Of a stretch of DNA of 45,074 nucleotides, positions 19,434 through 29,276 are shown piece by piece. How positions within the stretch are numbered: the first letter of the stretch is position 1; every line of letters starts with the position of its first letter. This DNA is from Nemertoderma westbladi (Eukaryota; Xenacoelomorpha; Nemertodermatida; Nemertodermatidae): the NCBI GenBank assembly GCA_032718475.1, contig JAUCBJ010005611.1, forward strand, positions 1-45,074, written 5' to 3'. The notes below the pieces were generated by a model. That model worked only from the letters and a program-made list of their open reading frames with translations, was not told the DNA's origin and did no database searches. The translations under genes were made by a program, and so were the position numbers.

Positions 19434-21803
19434 TTGGACGAGAACAGATCGTGCGACACGGAAATATGGAGGGGGCCGTTACCCCCAATGATATATCCGA
19501 CGCAACAAATAAAATCAACAACAGATAGGACGAACGGACCGCACCCAATAGGAGAGTCTGTACAACATCCATCGAACCCATTGGAAGCGCAAGCGATGGG
19601 AATGGCCACATTAATCGATGCATTAAAGACCAGGATCGAGTTACCACCAGTCGAGCCATTTAAATTCGACGGAAGTAGGCCGGAAGAATACCTGCAGTTT
19701 CGGCGCATGTACAGCAACGAGATATTAAGTAAGAACTTGACGCAGGCGGAGTGCCTAAAATATCTGCAAGTATATACAGGAGGCCCAGCATACGACATCG
19801 TGAGGCAATACCAGGGCATCGAGGGCGGCTTCACGACAGCATGGCGGGCGTTAGATAGGGAGTACGGGCACCCAGCCAAGATCATCCGGCAAACCCTGAG
19901 AGGCATAACATCGGATGGCCTACAGGATAATCCCGTTAGCATAAAGACCTTTGCGAACAAGGTCGAGAAGGCGTTAATCGTGTTAAAGACGCTAGACGCA
20001 CCATACGAACTCAACGCGTCTAACAACATCACCACGATAGCGCAGGCACTGCCGATCTGGCTGCGGAGAAAGTGGAGGAAGATCGCCTTCTCCACTCGAG
20101 AGAAGAAAGGTGCGGAACCGGGCCTAGAAGAAATGTCGAGCTTCCTAAACTATGAAGCCGAATTAATTACAGACCCAGTCTATAGTGAGGATAGTTTGGG
20201 GAAGGCACCAAAGACCGAATACAACAGGCCTGGACCCGAACATAATCCGACGGATCCATTCTCAAGAGTAAGAGAGTCGCTACCACACGCGGCCACACAG
20301 GGGGCTACAAGCCCACAGTTAGCTGGGAGTAGGGCCACACCGTGGCAGGGACAGAAAGAAAATAACACCATAAATAAACACAATCCCAATATACCCAGTA
20401 GGCCGAGTACAGACAACCAAAACACTAAATCGGTACATATAAACCTACGCGCGATACGTGAGGGACTATACAGGGAACGCTATAATCCAGGATTCGAATG
20501 TCAATTACACCGGGACGGAACCCATAAGACCAGGAGTTGTAAGCACTGGCAAGCGTTGCCCAAACAAGATCGTGTAGCCTACACAGACGCAAACGGACTA
20601 TGTCATCGATGTGTGGTAGAAGGACACAGACCCGGAGAGTGTAGAGAAACAGCAGCAAGAGAGGAGGAGACTGGAGGCCAAACAGCAGCTAGAAGCATGA
20701 CAGAAGAGGAGAAGAAGAGAAAAGTACTACTCGGGGTAGTACCAGTAAAGATATCAGGAGAGGGCGGTCGATCAGTAACGACATTAATGCTGGTCGACAG
20801 CGGAGCAGCCTTCACGCTGGTGGAGAACTGGGTGGCCGAAGAGATAGGGCTAAAGACGAGGCCGAATAGAATGGCGGTAACTACCGTCTCGAGTAAAGAT
20901 GAGGTCCTGGAGACGAGGACGGGGCGGTGCAGGATAGCAGCGATTGCACCGGGATGCGACTATGGGGCGACGATCGACCCCATCCACGTCATAGAATCGA
21001 TAAATATCAACGCCAGGCGACCAACCAACATTGAGGTCGAGCAGTATAGATTCCTGGACGGTATCGATTTCTCAATACCAAAGGTGGACGTTAGGAAGGT
21101 GTCCATTATAGTAGGAATGGACTGCCCGACGGCCCATGAGAGAACACGGACGGTCTTCGGCGAAGACAGGCAGCGGGACCCGACGGCGATCCTCACGCCG
21201 TTCGGATGGACGCTTAGCGGCCCAGTTAAAACCAAGATCCCATGCAGTGTGACAGAGACATCTGGGTGCATGATACCAGGCACCGAAGACGCAGAGGAAG
21301 TAGAGGAGAAACAAGAGATAGTAGAGCCAGATAGGGAGGTGACAGTAAGAAAGTGGGCAGAGGAGAGTAGGTTTCCCAGCAAGCATCGGTATGGAGATGG
21401 AGCGGAGCGGACGGCGAGGTGTCCGGAGGACAACACTCCGGGGGAGTGTCCAGAGGAGTGTCCGGAAGAGACGCAGGTCCGGTTTGGAGGCATACCGACA
21501 AGGGGGAAGTCGAGAAGGAAGGCAGGATGGAAGGGGATAGGACTACTATTGTACCTTCTGTTCTGCCTGTTCTTTCACTTTCTATTCATTCTGCCGGCGG
21601 GAGACAACAAGGAGAGAAGTGGCATTTTGATGCCAGGAGATGAGCTAGTTAAGAAGGCGGCGGAGAGACCCGATTTCAGGGTGGCAGAGGAGGGAGAACC
21701 AATTCCTGGTGAGATGGAATTGGCGAAGAGAGTGCGGCGAATCCTACAGGACCTACAAGAGCAGCAGTGGGAGAGTGCCTGTTGGAAGAATCGCCCTAGT
21801 TAG
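19434..21803 (+). CDS. Element P Gag capsid-like region and aspartic protease
   Basis: 789 residues, no internal stop; the frame is open upstream to the G run. Residues ~65-240 match the BEL/Pao capsid-like region (DUF1759 type): PPVEPFKFDGSRPEEYLQF, CLKYLQVYTGGPAYDIV, AWRALDREYGHPAKI. Cysteine/histidine knuckles follow: CKHWQALP, then LCHRCVVEGHRPGEC near residue 390. The protease active site is LMLVDSGAAFTLV near 452, with downstream VGMDCPTAHE and TPFGWTLSGPV typical of BEL/Pao PR. The protein should then run into RT, but it does not. Instead a hydrophobic stretch (LLLYLLFCLFFHFLFIL, ~702-722) could span a membrane, followed by a charged tail. This suggests a Gag-PR element relying on another element's polymerase. 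Confidence 0.8.
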   Translation: MDENRSCDTEIWRGPLPPMIYPTQQIKSTTDRTNGPHPIGESVQHPSNPLEAQAMGMATLIDALKTRIELPPVEPFKFDGSRPEEYLQFRRMYSNEILSKNLTQAECLKYLQVYTGGPAYDIVRQYQGIEGGFTTAWRALDREYGHPAKIIRQTLRGITSDGLQDNPVSIKTFANKVEKALIVLKTLDAPYELNASNNITTIAQALPIWLRRKWRKIAFSTREKKGAEPGLEEMSSFLNYEAELITDPVYSEDSLGKAPKTEYNRPGPEHNPTDPFSRVRESLPHAATQGATSPQLAGSRATPWQGQKENNTINKHNPNIPSRPSTDNQNTKSVHINLRAIREGLYRERYNPGFECQLHRDGTHKTRSCKHWQALPKQDRVAYTDANGLCHRCVVEGHRPGECRETAAREEETGGQTAARSMTEEEKKRKVLLGVVPVKISGEGGRSVTTLMLVDSGAAFTLVENWVAEEIGLKTRPNRMAVTTVSSKDEVLETRTGRCRIAAIAPGCDYGATIDPIHVIESININARRPTNIEVEQYRFLDGIDFSIPKVDVRKVSIIVGMDCPTAHERTRTVFGEDRQRDPTAILTPFGWTLSGPVKTKIPCSVTETSGCMIPGTEDAEEVEEKQEIVEPDREVTVRKWAEESRFPSKHRYGDGAERTARCPEDNTPGECPEECPEETQVRFGGIPTRGKSRRKAGWKGIGLLLYLLFCLFFHFLFILPAGDNKERSGILMPGDELVKKAAERPDFRVAEEGEPIPGEMELAKRVRRILQDLQEQQWESACWKNRPS

Positions 21804-22664
21804 GAGGTTTAGTCGTCCAATATTTTGGACTGAGGGGGGTGGGAATGAGGGCGAGACGCCCTTCCCACAAAAATAATTATTTAATTTAAATAAATAATAA
21901 TTAAATTAAATAATTAAAAATAAGACAGATAGTAGAAGAAGTAGATTAGTAGAAGTTAGAAGTAGTAAAGGATAGTAACTAGAGAAGTTAGAAGGCGGCG
22001 GAGTATAGGGAGTGTGGTATAAACATACCACGGGAGTAGAGGGTACGTAGTACCGGGAGCTAAGTTAGAAGGCGGCGGGGTAAGGGAGTGTGGCATATTG
22101 TCATGCCACGAGTAGTAGTAGGGGGGTCGTGGGCACCGGAAGTGCCACGTAGAAAGTAGAGTGGTAGAGATGGGCACATAGGGTGCCAGGTAGTAGAATT
22201 AGAAGACGGCGGGGAATAGGGAGTGTGGCATATTGTCATGCCACGAGCAGTAGTAGAGAGGTTGTGGGCACCGGAAGCGCCACGTAGATGGAAATTGTAG
22301 TAAAGGGGTTGTGGGCACCCTAAGCGCCACGTAGTTAGAAGAGTGGATAGAGTTAGAGAGTTCTAGTTAGAGGGCTAGAGAGTTAGTAGACTTAGCAGAG
22401 AGTAGAGTTAGTGGTTAGTAGAGTTAGAGTTAGAGCTAGTTAGAGTTAGTAGGGAGTTAAAGAGTTCTAATTAGAGTTAGTAGAAAGTTAGAGGCTTTTA
22501 GTCAGAGCTAGAAGTAGTAAGAGTTAGCAGAGAGTAGAGTTAGTAGTTAGTAGAGTTAGGAGTTAGTTAGAGTTAGAGAAGTTAGATAGTTAGCAAGTTA
22601 GACCTTAGATAAGGTAGATAGTATGATAGCACAGGGGTAGCATTAGAGGTCAGGGCCTTAGAGA
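21804..22664 (+). other. Element P 3' non-coding region
   Basis: AT-rich to ~21940, then a purine-rich hairpin array at 22010-22335, then simple repeats around GAGTTAGTAGAGTTAG at 22345-22620. No RT or integrase similarity is found in any frame. Confidence 0.55.
22010..22335 (+). repeat. Array of about eight short hairpins
   Basis: Perfect 7-bp stems GTGGTAT/ATACCAC (22014-22031) and GTGGCAT/ATGCCAC (near 22088-22110 and again near 22223-22245). GTGGGCAC...GTGCCAC-type stems with one bulge lie near 22128-22149 and 22170-22189, and weaker versions near 22263-22284 and 22309-22331. Each sits in a repeated GGCGGCGG...GGGAGTGTGG context. Confidence 0.6.
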
Positions 22665-22958
22665 GTGGCAGGGAGTAGAGAGGAGATAGTGAAAGGAGCT
22701 GTTGGCGAGAGAGAAGAGTGCGATCCAGGTGTGGGGAGAGGGCAAGAGCGAGTTGAGTCAGAGAGCGGAGTTAGAGTGGTGAGAGTGTTGGGGAAACAAA
22801 AATTGTGTGAGAGAAGCGCACGATCGGCCCGACACGAGACGCCAGAGGGTAGTGAGATCATACCCATAGGGAGCGGCCTGGAAAGCCGACTCCAAGAAAA
22901 TAACTCCACCCCACACCCGATAATAGATCGAGTTCCAGCGGAATTGAAGCGCACTTAG
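22665..22958 (+). CDS. Possible C-terminal pol remnant of element P
   Basis: 97 residues ending NNSTPHPIIDRVPAELKRT just before the hairpin and polypurine tract. The end weakly recalls the HP/RPI..L-P-EL tail found at the C terminus of many BEL/Pao integrases. If so, RT to integrase were lost by internal deletion and this is what remains. The rest is charged and not recognisable. Low confidence; it could be a chance frame. Confidence 0.3.
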   Translation: MAGSREEIVKGAVGEREECDPGVGRGQERVESESGVRVVRVLGKQKLCERSARSARHETPEGSEIIPIGSGLESRLQENNSTPHPIIDRVPAELKRT

Positions 22959-22964
22959 AGGTTG

Positions 22965-23002
22965 ATGCTATCTTCTCACCGGGAAGATAGCATGGGGGGG
23001 AA
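22965..23002 (+). promoter_or_regulatory. Hairpin and polypurine tract before 3' LTR of P
   Basis: ATGCTATCTTC (22965-22975) pairs perfectly with GAAGATAGCAT (22983-22993) around a 7-nt loop. GGGGGGGAA follows at 22994-23002 and then the LTR start TGTTAG. The purine run is the expected plus-strand primer site for LTR element replication. Confidence 0.65.
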
Positions 23003-23411
23003 TGTTAGCAAATCAATTCCGCCTCACCCAACCCCATAAAGTAAACCATTAAGCAATATTGGGGGGCACGAGGTTGGGTAATCAACCACTCGTGCCACCC
23101 CAACAAAGTGGGAAGGAGAAACGAACAATAAAGGTCAGGGGCCAAACCCCTAACAGAGAGAGAATAGCTGGAGTGAACGGGAACACTCCAAAGGGCGCCA
23201 ACAGGGATATTAGCCAATGGGGGGGAAGCATCGGCTAGGTACTGTAGCAAGGCCAAACCGTGCAGTATATTATTAGGTACCAGCAATCAGTTATTCAGTT
23301 ATCTCAGTGTGCTATTTGGTGTTAGTTAGGTTAGTTTAGCTAGGGAAGTACCGGGACTTCAATCACCGTCTCCCGCCTTCCATATACTATTATTCACAGC
23401 TTGACATTACA
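23003..23411 (+). repeat. 3' LTR of element P
   Basis: Starts TGTTAGC directly after the polypurine tract and ends ...CATTACA, the usual TG...CA form. An AATAAA lies at 23127-23132. No second copy is recognised at the 5' side, so the right boundary is inferred. Confidence 0.55.
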
Positions 23412-23544
23412 ATATATTATCTATATCTATCTATATGCCCGAACATTATATACGACGAACAACGCAGACTCTTTTTACCTTTCACACATGGCGGGGACGC
23501 GTAGATCGACAAACCGGATAAACCGGGATCCTTCGTGGATCCCG

Positions 23545-23829
23545 TCACAAGGCTCCAGGTCTGTGGGGTCGTCGCGGATAGGGACAATGGGCCGGTTGTT
23601 GTTCGGAGAATGTTGTGCGGAGGGTGTTGTGGGTTACCAGGGTGTCTCCTAATGCAACGCACATGGATCGTTTTACTAAGTCGATCAGCTTCTCCCATAC
23701 CCCGCTCGTATGGGGTGCTAAGGGTGTTTGAAAGTGCCACTGTATGTGGTGGTCCCTCCAGACTTGGGATGCGGTGTCCTCGGTAAACCATCCCTCGATC
23801 GCCTCTCTAAGTTCTCTTTCTCCTCCCAC
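23545..23829 (-). pseudogene. Element M integrase fragment
   Basis: Just upstream in frame, GACGGCACAAACTTTGTG encodes DGTNFVG, the second Asp motif of the BEL/Pao integrase core. The fragment continues with GGERELREAI, IQWHFQTPLAPHTSGVWEKL (the catalytic Glu in VWEKL) and KRSMCVALGD. The block between residue ~355 of the preceding ORF and DGTNFVG is deleted, including the HHCC finger and the first Asp. The frame degenerates after about residue 75. It cannot catalyse integration. Confidence 0.75.
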
Positions 23830-23860
23830 AAAGTTTGTGCCGTCTTAACGTCAACGTGAA

Positions 23861-24943
23861 TTAATAGCAGTGACACTGTTGAATTAATAGCTTGGCTAGT
23901 GTCGACGTTCCGGGCAGAAGTGCCGGGTATTTAACCTCATATTCAACCGGGGCATTTGCCATCCGGGTATTCAGTCGGATCAGTCCATCCTCTCCCATCA
24001 TTGGTCTCAGTTGGTAGACTGGGCTGTCTGGTTTCAAGGTCTTGCCCGCACTGAGTTGTTCCCACTCATCGGGGAAACTTTCTCTCTGGACATATCCAAC
24101 GATACACTTCTCCGCGATAATGAGTTCTTGTATACTCCGTTTAACTATCGGCTTGTTGTCTTTCCACCGTAGGAAATTGCGAAGGGTTATAACGTGGTGG
24201 ACGAGCCGTCTCATTGATGAAGTTCGCTCGATCAACAGATGTAAGGACGCCGCTGGTTGAGTGATCGTCGCGACGTTATAGTGCCTGCCCGAGTCCTTTG
24301 CAGGCTCGGTCAGACAACTATAAATTTCCACTGCGTTGCTTCTATGGACTTTACGGATCTCTTTGTCGTCCTCGGAGTATTTTCCGCTATCGAGTTCGGG
24401 ATCGAATCGGGTACTCCATGTTAATTGTGGTTGTTGTAGGAATTCCGGGCCTGTAAGCCAGAGTTTACTCTTACCGAGTTGTTTTGGGGTGGCGCCTCGG
24501 CTTGATAAGTCCGCTGGATTTTCTTTCCCGTTCACGTGGTGCCACTGTTCTCGGCCGGTACACTGTTTTATCTCCGTGGCTCGGTTCGCTACAAACGTGG
24601 TGTGACGCCGTGATGGAGAGTGGAGATAGTAGAGGACGATACTCGAATCGACCCAGAAGTGTTGAGATTCGATGGGGATTCGTAGGTTCCGCATGACCAT
24701 GCGGTTCTGTCTCACTGCCCAAACTGCAGCCTGTAGCTCAAGTCTTGGAATCGTTGCTACGAATTCCCCGGATACTGTCTTAGCTTTAGAAAATAAGAAG
24801 CTCGTATCGCCGTTTCCATCGTTGCTTAGTCTTCTTAAGAAGGTGACTACGCCGATTCCGGTATTCGAAGCATCCGAGAAGGTATGGAGCTGGAAGATAT
24901 CGGTGGGTAGTTTATCGAGGAAGAACGGTCGAGGGATCCGCAT
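23861..24943 (-). pseudogene. Element M RNase H and integrase N-terminal start
   Basis: 360 residues continuing pol after a one-base frameshift near 25015; the in-frame sequence just upstream (WDEELPPHLSVKW) also fits BEL/Pao pol. RNase H-like motifs are visible: LHTFSDASNTGIGV, FVATIPRLELQAAVWAV, HFWVDSSIVLYYL and VNGKENPADLSSRGATP. These degrade RNA in the RNA-DNA hybrid. The linker to integrase follows, ending VKYPALLPGTSTLAKLLIQQ and CHCY, where the zinc finger should begin; a TAA and a deletion end the frame. Confidence 0.75.
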
Positions 24944-25010
24944 AAGATGTAGGTGTTCGAGCTGTTCCGTCCATTTTCTCCATTTGACACTGAGGTGTGG
25001 GGGGAGTTCT

Positions 25011-28000
25011 TCATCCCATCCCTAGTCCTTCTATCCACATTTCTTTAATCAGATTCATTCCGGCCAAGGTTACCGGAGATATGAAATTTAGTGGGTCGAA
25101 TATTGCACTTTTTATCGACAAACATCCCCTTTTCGTCATAGGCTTGGGTAGGGGGTTATATTTGAAAATGAATTCGTCTGATTCTATATCCCATTCGATA
25201 CCGAGTACACGGTGTTCCGCATCCTCGGAATACATTTTGTTGTTGTCCAGTCGGATGTCCTCCGGAAACTTTTCCATAAGTTTCTTGTCGTGGGATCTGA
25301 ACTTCACGAGCGGAAAACCTCCTTTCTTTAAACATTCTACCATCCCCATTGCTAGCCGATATGCCTCGTCGACATTATCTGCGCCGGCGCATCCGTCGTC
25401 CACGTAGAAGCATCGTCGGATGGTTTCTATGACGGTTGGAGGGAACTCGTTTTCGCACATAGTTGCCGTTTTCTTCAGCATGTCACTACATGCTACCGGC
25501 GAGTCCTTAGCGCCGAAGATCCTGATGATCATGCGCATTACGTCTACATCCTTCATTGTAAGTTGACTAATCTCCTGTTGAGTTAATGTTTTATCCGTCC
25601 ATAGTATACGTAGACAGTCTGAGTCTCTGGGTAGCGTACGGACCTGGTGAAACATGGCTTTAATGTCGCAGGTGAATGCTATCCGGTTTTCCCTGAACCT
25701 GATCAACACGCCAATGAGTGTACTGTATATGTTGGGCCCCGTGTAAAGCTGGCTGTTCAGGGATTCGCCTTGATACATAGCGGCGGCATCATTGACTACT
25801 CGGATTTTACCACCCTTCCGGGCTTCTACCACATAGTGGGTTGGAAGATAATATGTTCTGTTACCCCCTTGCAGTTCATTCCGGGGTACCATTTCTGCTA
25901 ATCCATCCTCGAGATATCCTTTGATTACAGTATTATATTTCTCCTTTATCTCGGGTTGGTCATTCAGCCGGCGTAAGATCCCCTTAAGTCGCCTAAGGGC
26001 CATGTTGGCGTTATTTGCCATTGGTTTATTTGGGTCCTTCCATAACATGGGTGAACTCCAGTGTCCGTCTTTGAACGTGGCCTGGTCTAGGACGTCCGTA
26101 CAATATTGATCCTCTTCGGACGGGTTTTCGTCCTTTTCAGCGAACTCTTGGGTCTCTAGATTAAAGTATTTAGTCATCTCTTGCTGGGTTTTCTCTGTCT
26201 CGAGAAACAAATCCTCGTCAATGTCTGTAGCTGAACAATAACCCACGGATGTTGCATTCTCTTTAATCTGACATTTAGGAAGGTATGTATAGGTGTCAGT
26301 AGTCTCTTCCTTGATGCCGCAGAGTGTCCATCCCATTATTGTTTGTTCGGCGTAAAAGCCGTCATCCTGCTTTATAGATCGGGCGACGTCTCCGGTGGGT
26401 ATGTGTAATTCCGGTGTATCAAGTCCGATCAGTAGGGTGATGCGGTTTACATCCAACGGCAGGCACCTTAGGTCTACATCGTCTCGGTCCAACTGTATGA
26501 GGGGGGCGTACTCGGCTGATTGTCGGAACCGCACTTGTAGGTTGGTGTGTACCAAGGCGTTCTCGATGGTCAGCTTAACTGTCTCGTAGCCCTTCATTAC
26601 TCCTTCCATCCGGAGCTGCACCTCCCCGGATTCTACCTCTCTATGGTCGGTGATAGTTTGTATGGGCCGTTTGCAAGGTTCATAGTCTAGGCCGAGTTGC
26701 TCGAGGAAATCCCGGTCGATGATGGTTCCGTCCGACCCGTTATCAAGGAACGCGAGCGTCGTCAAGGATTTGCCGACCCCTTGAATTCTTACTGGGATTA
26801 CTTTGGCGAAGACCATGTAACGGCGATTTATAAGGTTGATCGTGGCTGAGATATTTGTCACTTGTGATGCATCAGTTTTAAACAGGTTGGTTTCTCTCCG
26901 TTGGGTTGTCCGGGTTCGTTTAGAAACGTGGTTCGTTTCTCCTCTTCGCTTGGCTTCAATCCGAAAGGGGAGGGTGGTGAAGTCAAAGTTTGCGGGGATG
27001 TGGAGGAGCGTGTGATGACGTAGGTCATTACAGACCGCACAGCACGATCTTTGGTCGCAATCCCGAACGTAGTGACCTGTTCCAAGACACCGGAAGCATC
27101 CTCGGTGTTTCATTATCGCCTCGAAGCGTGGGACGAGTTCGGCGAACTGGAACTTCCTGCAGAATTCCACTTTATGTTTCTCTCCACAGAAGAGACAGAG
27201 AAGGGAGTTTGTGATGCCTTCCCTCTCGGGTGCCCAATTCGCAAGGTAACACGCCCATTCCTCGGCTGATGTCGGTTCCTCGTAGTCTTCGTCATCGGAA
27301 TCCTCGGCCATGGTGATGGCCATCGTACTCACCGGAGGGGGACGGAATCTCGGTTTCTGAGTGGGCGTCTTACTCCTGGAGTTGCTTTCTATTCCGTCTA
27401 ACTTGACGAGACTCTGTTTCGAGAACATCGAGTCATTCATGGCTTCGGAGATATCGTCCAGGAATGCCGACATTTCGAGGAAGCTGGGATCTCGATCTGG
27501 GTGTCTGCGCCGGAGATCTACGCATTCATACGCCCACTTACTTTGTAGCCATCCGGGGAACTTCTGGGCGATCTGTCGGAGGTTTAGAATGTTATTTACT
27601 TGTTCCTCCTTATTTAATGGTTTTAGAGTGTAGTAGGCATCCTTCATCGAATCTGAGAATTCTTGGATATTCTGTGGGTCCCCTAGGGATCCCGGGTCCT
27701 GTATCAGTTTCTCGAGAGTTTTATTAATTATAGTCCCGATATTTCCGTATCTTTTATCTAGAGTTTTCCATGCGTCATAGTATGCCTCATGAGCTCCTCC
27801 CTCGAAGCATGCGATAATCCGGCGTGGTTTGTCGCCCAGGTATTGGGATAAATATACTAACTTTTGTGCGTCGGCTATGTCCGCTGATCCAATCTGCGCG
27901 AAAAACCGTTTCTTGAATCTGAGGTAATCGACGGGATCTCCTTTGAAGGTGCGGATCTCCATCTTGGGCATGGCCAGTTGGTTCTCTAATGCCCGGATAA

Positions 28001-28061
28001 TGCCAACGTCGTCTGAACCGGAATGACTAGGAGGGTTATAATTATCGGCACTCTCTCCCAT
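25011..28061 (-). CDS. Element M Gag-protease-reverse transcriptase
   Basis: 1016 residues without a stop, from an ATG at 28061, although the natural protein starts further upstream in the same frame. Residues ~30-215 are the capsid-like BEL/Pao region (MEIRTFKGDPVDYLRFKKRF; KTLDKRYGNIGTIINKTLEK). Zinc-binding clusters follow: LCLFCGEKHKVEFC, RGCFRCLGTGHYVRDC and CAVCNDLRHHTLLH, ~285-355. Protease: LAFLDNGSDGTIID near 437, with DNG in place of the usual DSG. RT: IRVVNDAAAMY, FTCDIKAMFHQV, FGAKDSPVAC and the YVDDG catalytic box near 885. It ends in KSAIFDPLNFISPVTL, shared with other BEL/Pao RTs. A frameshift near 25015 separates it from RNase H. Long openness with otherwise decayed flanks is notable. 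Confidence 0.85.
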   Translation of the reverse strand: MGESADNYNPPSHSGSDDVGIIRALENQLAMPKMEIRTFKGDPVDYLRFKKRFFAQIGSADIADAQKLVYLSQYLGDKPRRIIACFEGGAHEAYYDAWKTLDKRYGNIGTIINKTLEKLIQDPGSLGDPQNIQEFSDSMKDAYYTLKPLNKEEQVNNILNLRQIAQKFPGWLQSKWAYECVDLRRRHPDRDPSFLEMSAFLDDISEAMNDSMFSKQSLVKLDGIESNSRSKTPTQKPRFRPPPVSTMAITMAEDSDDEDYEEPTSAEEWACYLANWAPEREGITNSLLCLFCGEKHKVEFCRKFQFAELVPRFEAIMKHRGCFRCLGTGHYVRDCDQRSCCAVCNDLRHHTLLHIPANFDFTTLPFRIEAKRRGETNHVSKRTRTTQRRETNLFKTDASQVTNISATINLINRRYMVFAKVIPVRIQGVGKSLTTLAFLDNGSDGTIIDRDFLEQLGLDYEPCKRPIQTITDHREVESGEVQLRMEGVMKGYETVKLTIENALVHTNLQVRFRQSAEYAPLIQLDRDDVDLRCLPLDVNRITLLIGLDTPELHIPTGDVARSIKQDDGFYAEQTIMGWTLCGIKEETTDTYTYLPKCQIKENATSVGYCSATDIDEDLFLETEKTQQEMTKYFNLETQEFAEKDENPSEEDQYCTDVLDQATFKDGHWSSPMLWKDPNKPMANNANMALRRLKGILRRLNDQPEIKEKYNTVIKGYLEDGLAEMVPRNELQGGNRTYYLPTHYVVEARKGGKIRVVNDAAAMYQGESLNSQLYTGPNIYSTLIGVLIRFRENRIAFTCDIKAMFHQVRTLPRDSDCLRILWTDKTLTQQEISQLTMKDVDVMRMIIRIFGAKDSPVACSDMLKKTATMCENEFPPTVIETIRRCFYVDDGCAGADNVDEAYRLAMGMVECLKKGGFPLVKFRSHDKKLMEKFPEDIRLDNNKMYSEDAEHRVLGIEWDIESDEFIFKYNPLPKPMTKRGCLSIKSAIFDPLNFISPVTLAGMNLIKEMWIEGLGMG

Positions 28062-29276
28062 ACACGATGGATCAATGATAGGTGGAGTTTTAATGATGAC
28101 GCGGCTACGGATTTGTGGTGTGGATGTAAACGGGTTGTTGGATCAGGGAGTAGCGATCCGTTCCGAGTTCTTTTCAGGCTCGTACTTGGGGACGCTCGGG
28201 ACCGTGGGATTAGCTGGGATATAAGGTTCCTCATTCTTCAGCGTAACCGGTGGGGGATGGAATACCGGTGCTTGTGCCGATAACGTAGACTGTATGATAG
28301 GCGGGAACTCGGGTTTCGGGGGATTCACCGTCGGTGTCATTAATGACTTCTCTAATTCTGGTATTGGTATTGGTTCATAGTTCTGATCTATATCCCTTTC
28401 CCAGTCCTCGTATAGTTGAATATCTCATTCTATAAGTGCGGCTTCGTATTGCGCGAGTTTCGCAATATCCGCATTCTTTTTGTGTATGACAATCGCTTGG
28501 GCCTCGGCGTGTTGTTTACGCATTTCTGCTTCCCATTTACGTTGTTCAATCTCTTGTTGGGCCTCTCGTCCACGTTGTTCAGCTTCCTGTTCACGTTGTT
28601 CGGCCTGCCGTTTGGCCGCTTGCTCGGCCTCTTGTTTTTGCATTTCGGTGGCTAATACATCTTGCTCGGTTCGCAGTTGAACATACTCATCTTCCATCCG
28701 AGCTTTGAGGGCTAATGCCTTCTGTTATCGTAGCTGATCTCGGAGTGGCTGACCCCCTTGAGAACTGCGCGCTGAGCCGGATATCTCGCTCCTAGCGCTG
28801 GAGTGCTGGTGTCTTGAGGACCCCGTTCTCTTTCGATGAATTGTGGTCCTGGTGTTGGAGGTTCGCACTGATTCTGCGTCTGTTCTTTCAGCTTTCTTGT
28901 AGTACTGTTCCTCATAGCCTCTCACGAGGCTGTGGGTCCTCCGGTGTTGTTTGCGGAATTTGTCTAGGCGTGCAACGTGTTCTTCCAATTTTGGGTAGTT
29001 TACCTGGTCGGTGGCGGGGATGAGTTCTCGGTACGCCTGTATCATTCTCTCATATCATTGTAAGATACTTCGGATACTCTGAAGCTGAGTTTGTATCTCG
29101 TTGAGGGGGGTTTTGGCTCCCTTGAGTTGTTTCTCTATACGTTGATACGCTCGAGTGACTCCGTCTTTGAGAGCACCTAGTCGACGGGCCATGTTCTTGA
29201 CGTTCGGTACCTCGTCGGCTTCCGAGTCTGTGTGGTGGTCCATCTCATCGGTATCGGATACGTTATTCGTCGTCAT
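28062..29276 (-). pseudogene. Element M Gag N-terminal region with four in-frame stops
   Basis: The ATG at 29276 (MTTNNVSDTDEMD) opens the same frame that continues into the 1016-codon ORF. Four stops interrupt it: TGA at 29055, TAA at 28725, TGA at 28425 and TGA at 28143. Content: an acidic start, helical segments (LGALKDGVTRAYQRIEKQ; TQLQSIRSIL), a basic Ser/Arg-rich stretch, and a long Gln/Glu/Ala/Arg coiled coil (residues ~195-280, EQAAKRQAEQREQEAEQ) expected to oligomerise Gag. No frameshift is needed to join the parts. The TGA stops are plausible decayed CGA codons. Confidence 0.7.

Larger units (their letters stand above)
16951..23411 (+). mobile_element. BEL/Pao element P: Gag-protease only, non-autonomous
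   Basis: A plus-strand element with a long Gag (17094 onward, two homopolymer frameshifts), a protease domain ending at 21803, about 1.2 kb of hairpin- and repeat-rich sequence, a polypurine tract and a 3' LTR. RT, RNase H and integrase are absent although the 789-residue Gag-PR ORF is intact. TTGGGGACC at 16953-16961 could be a primer-binding site for a tRNA ending GGTCCCCA. No matching 5' LTR is recognised, so the 5' end may be rearranged. Confidence 0.62.

Noticed and set aside
28143-29276. Alternative genetic code with TGA read as sense
   Set aside because: TAA stops also occur, TGA ends several other ORFs, and CpG decay of Arg codons explains the TGA positions.
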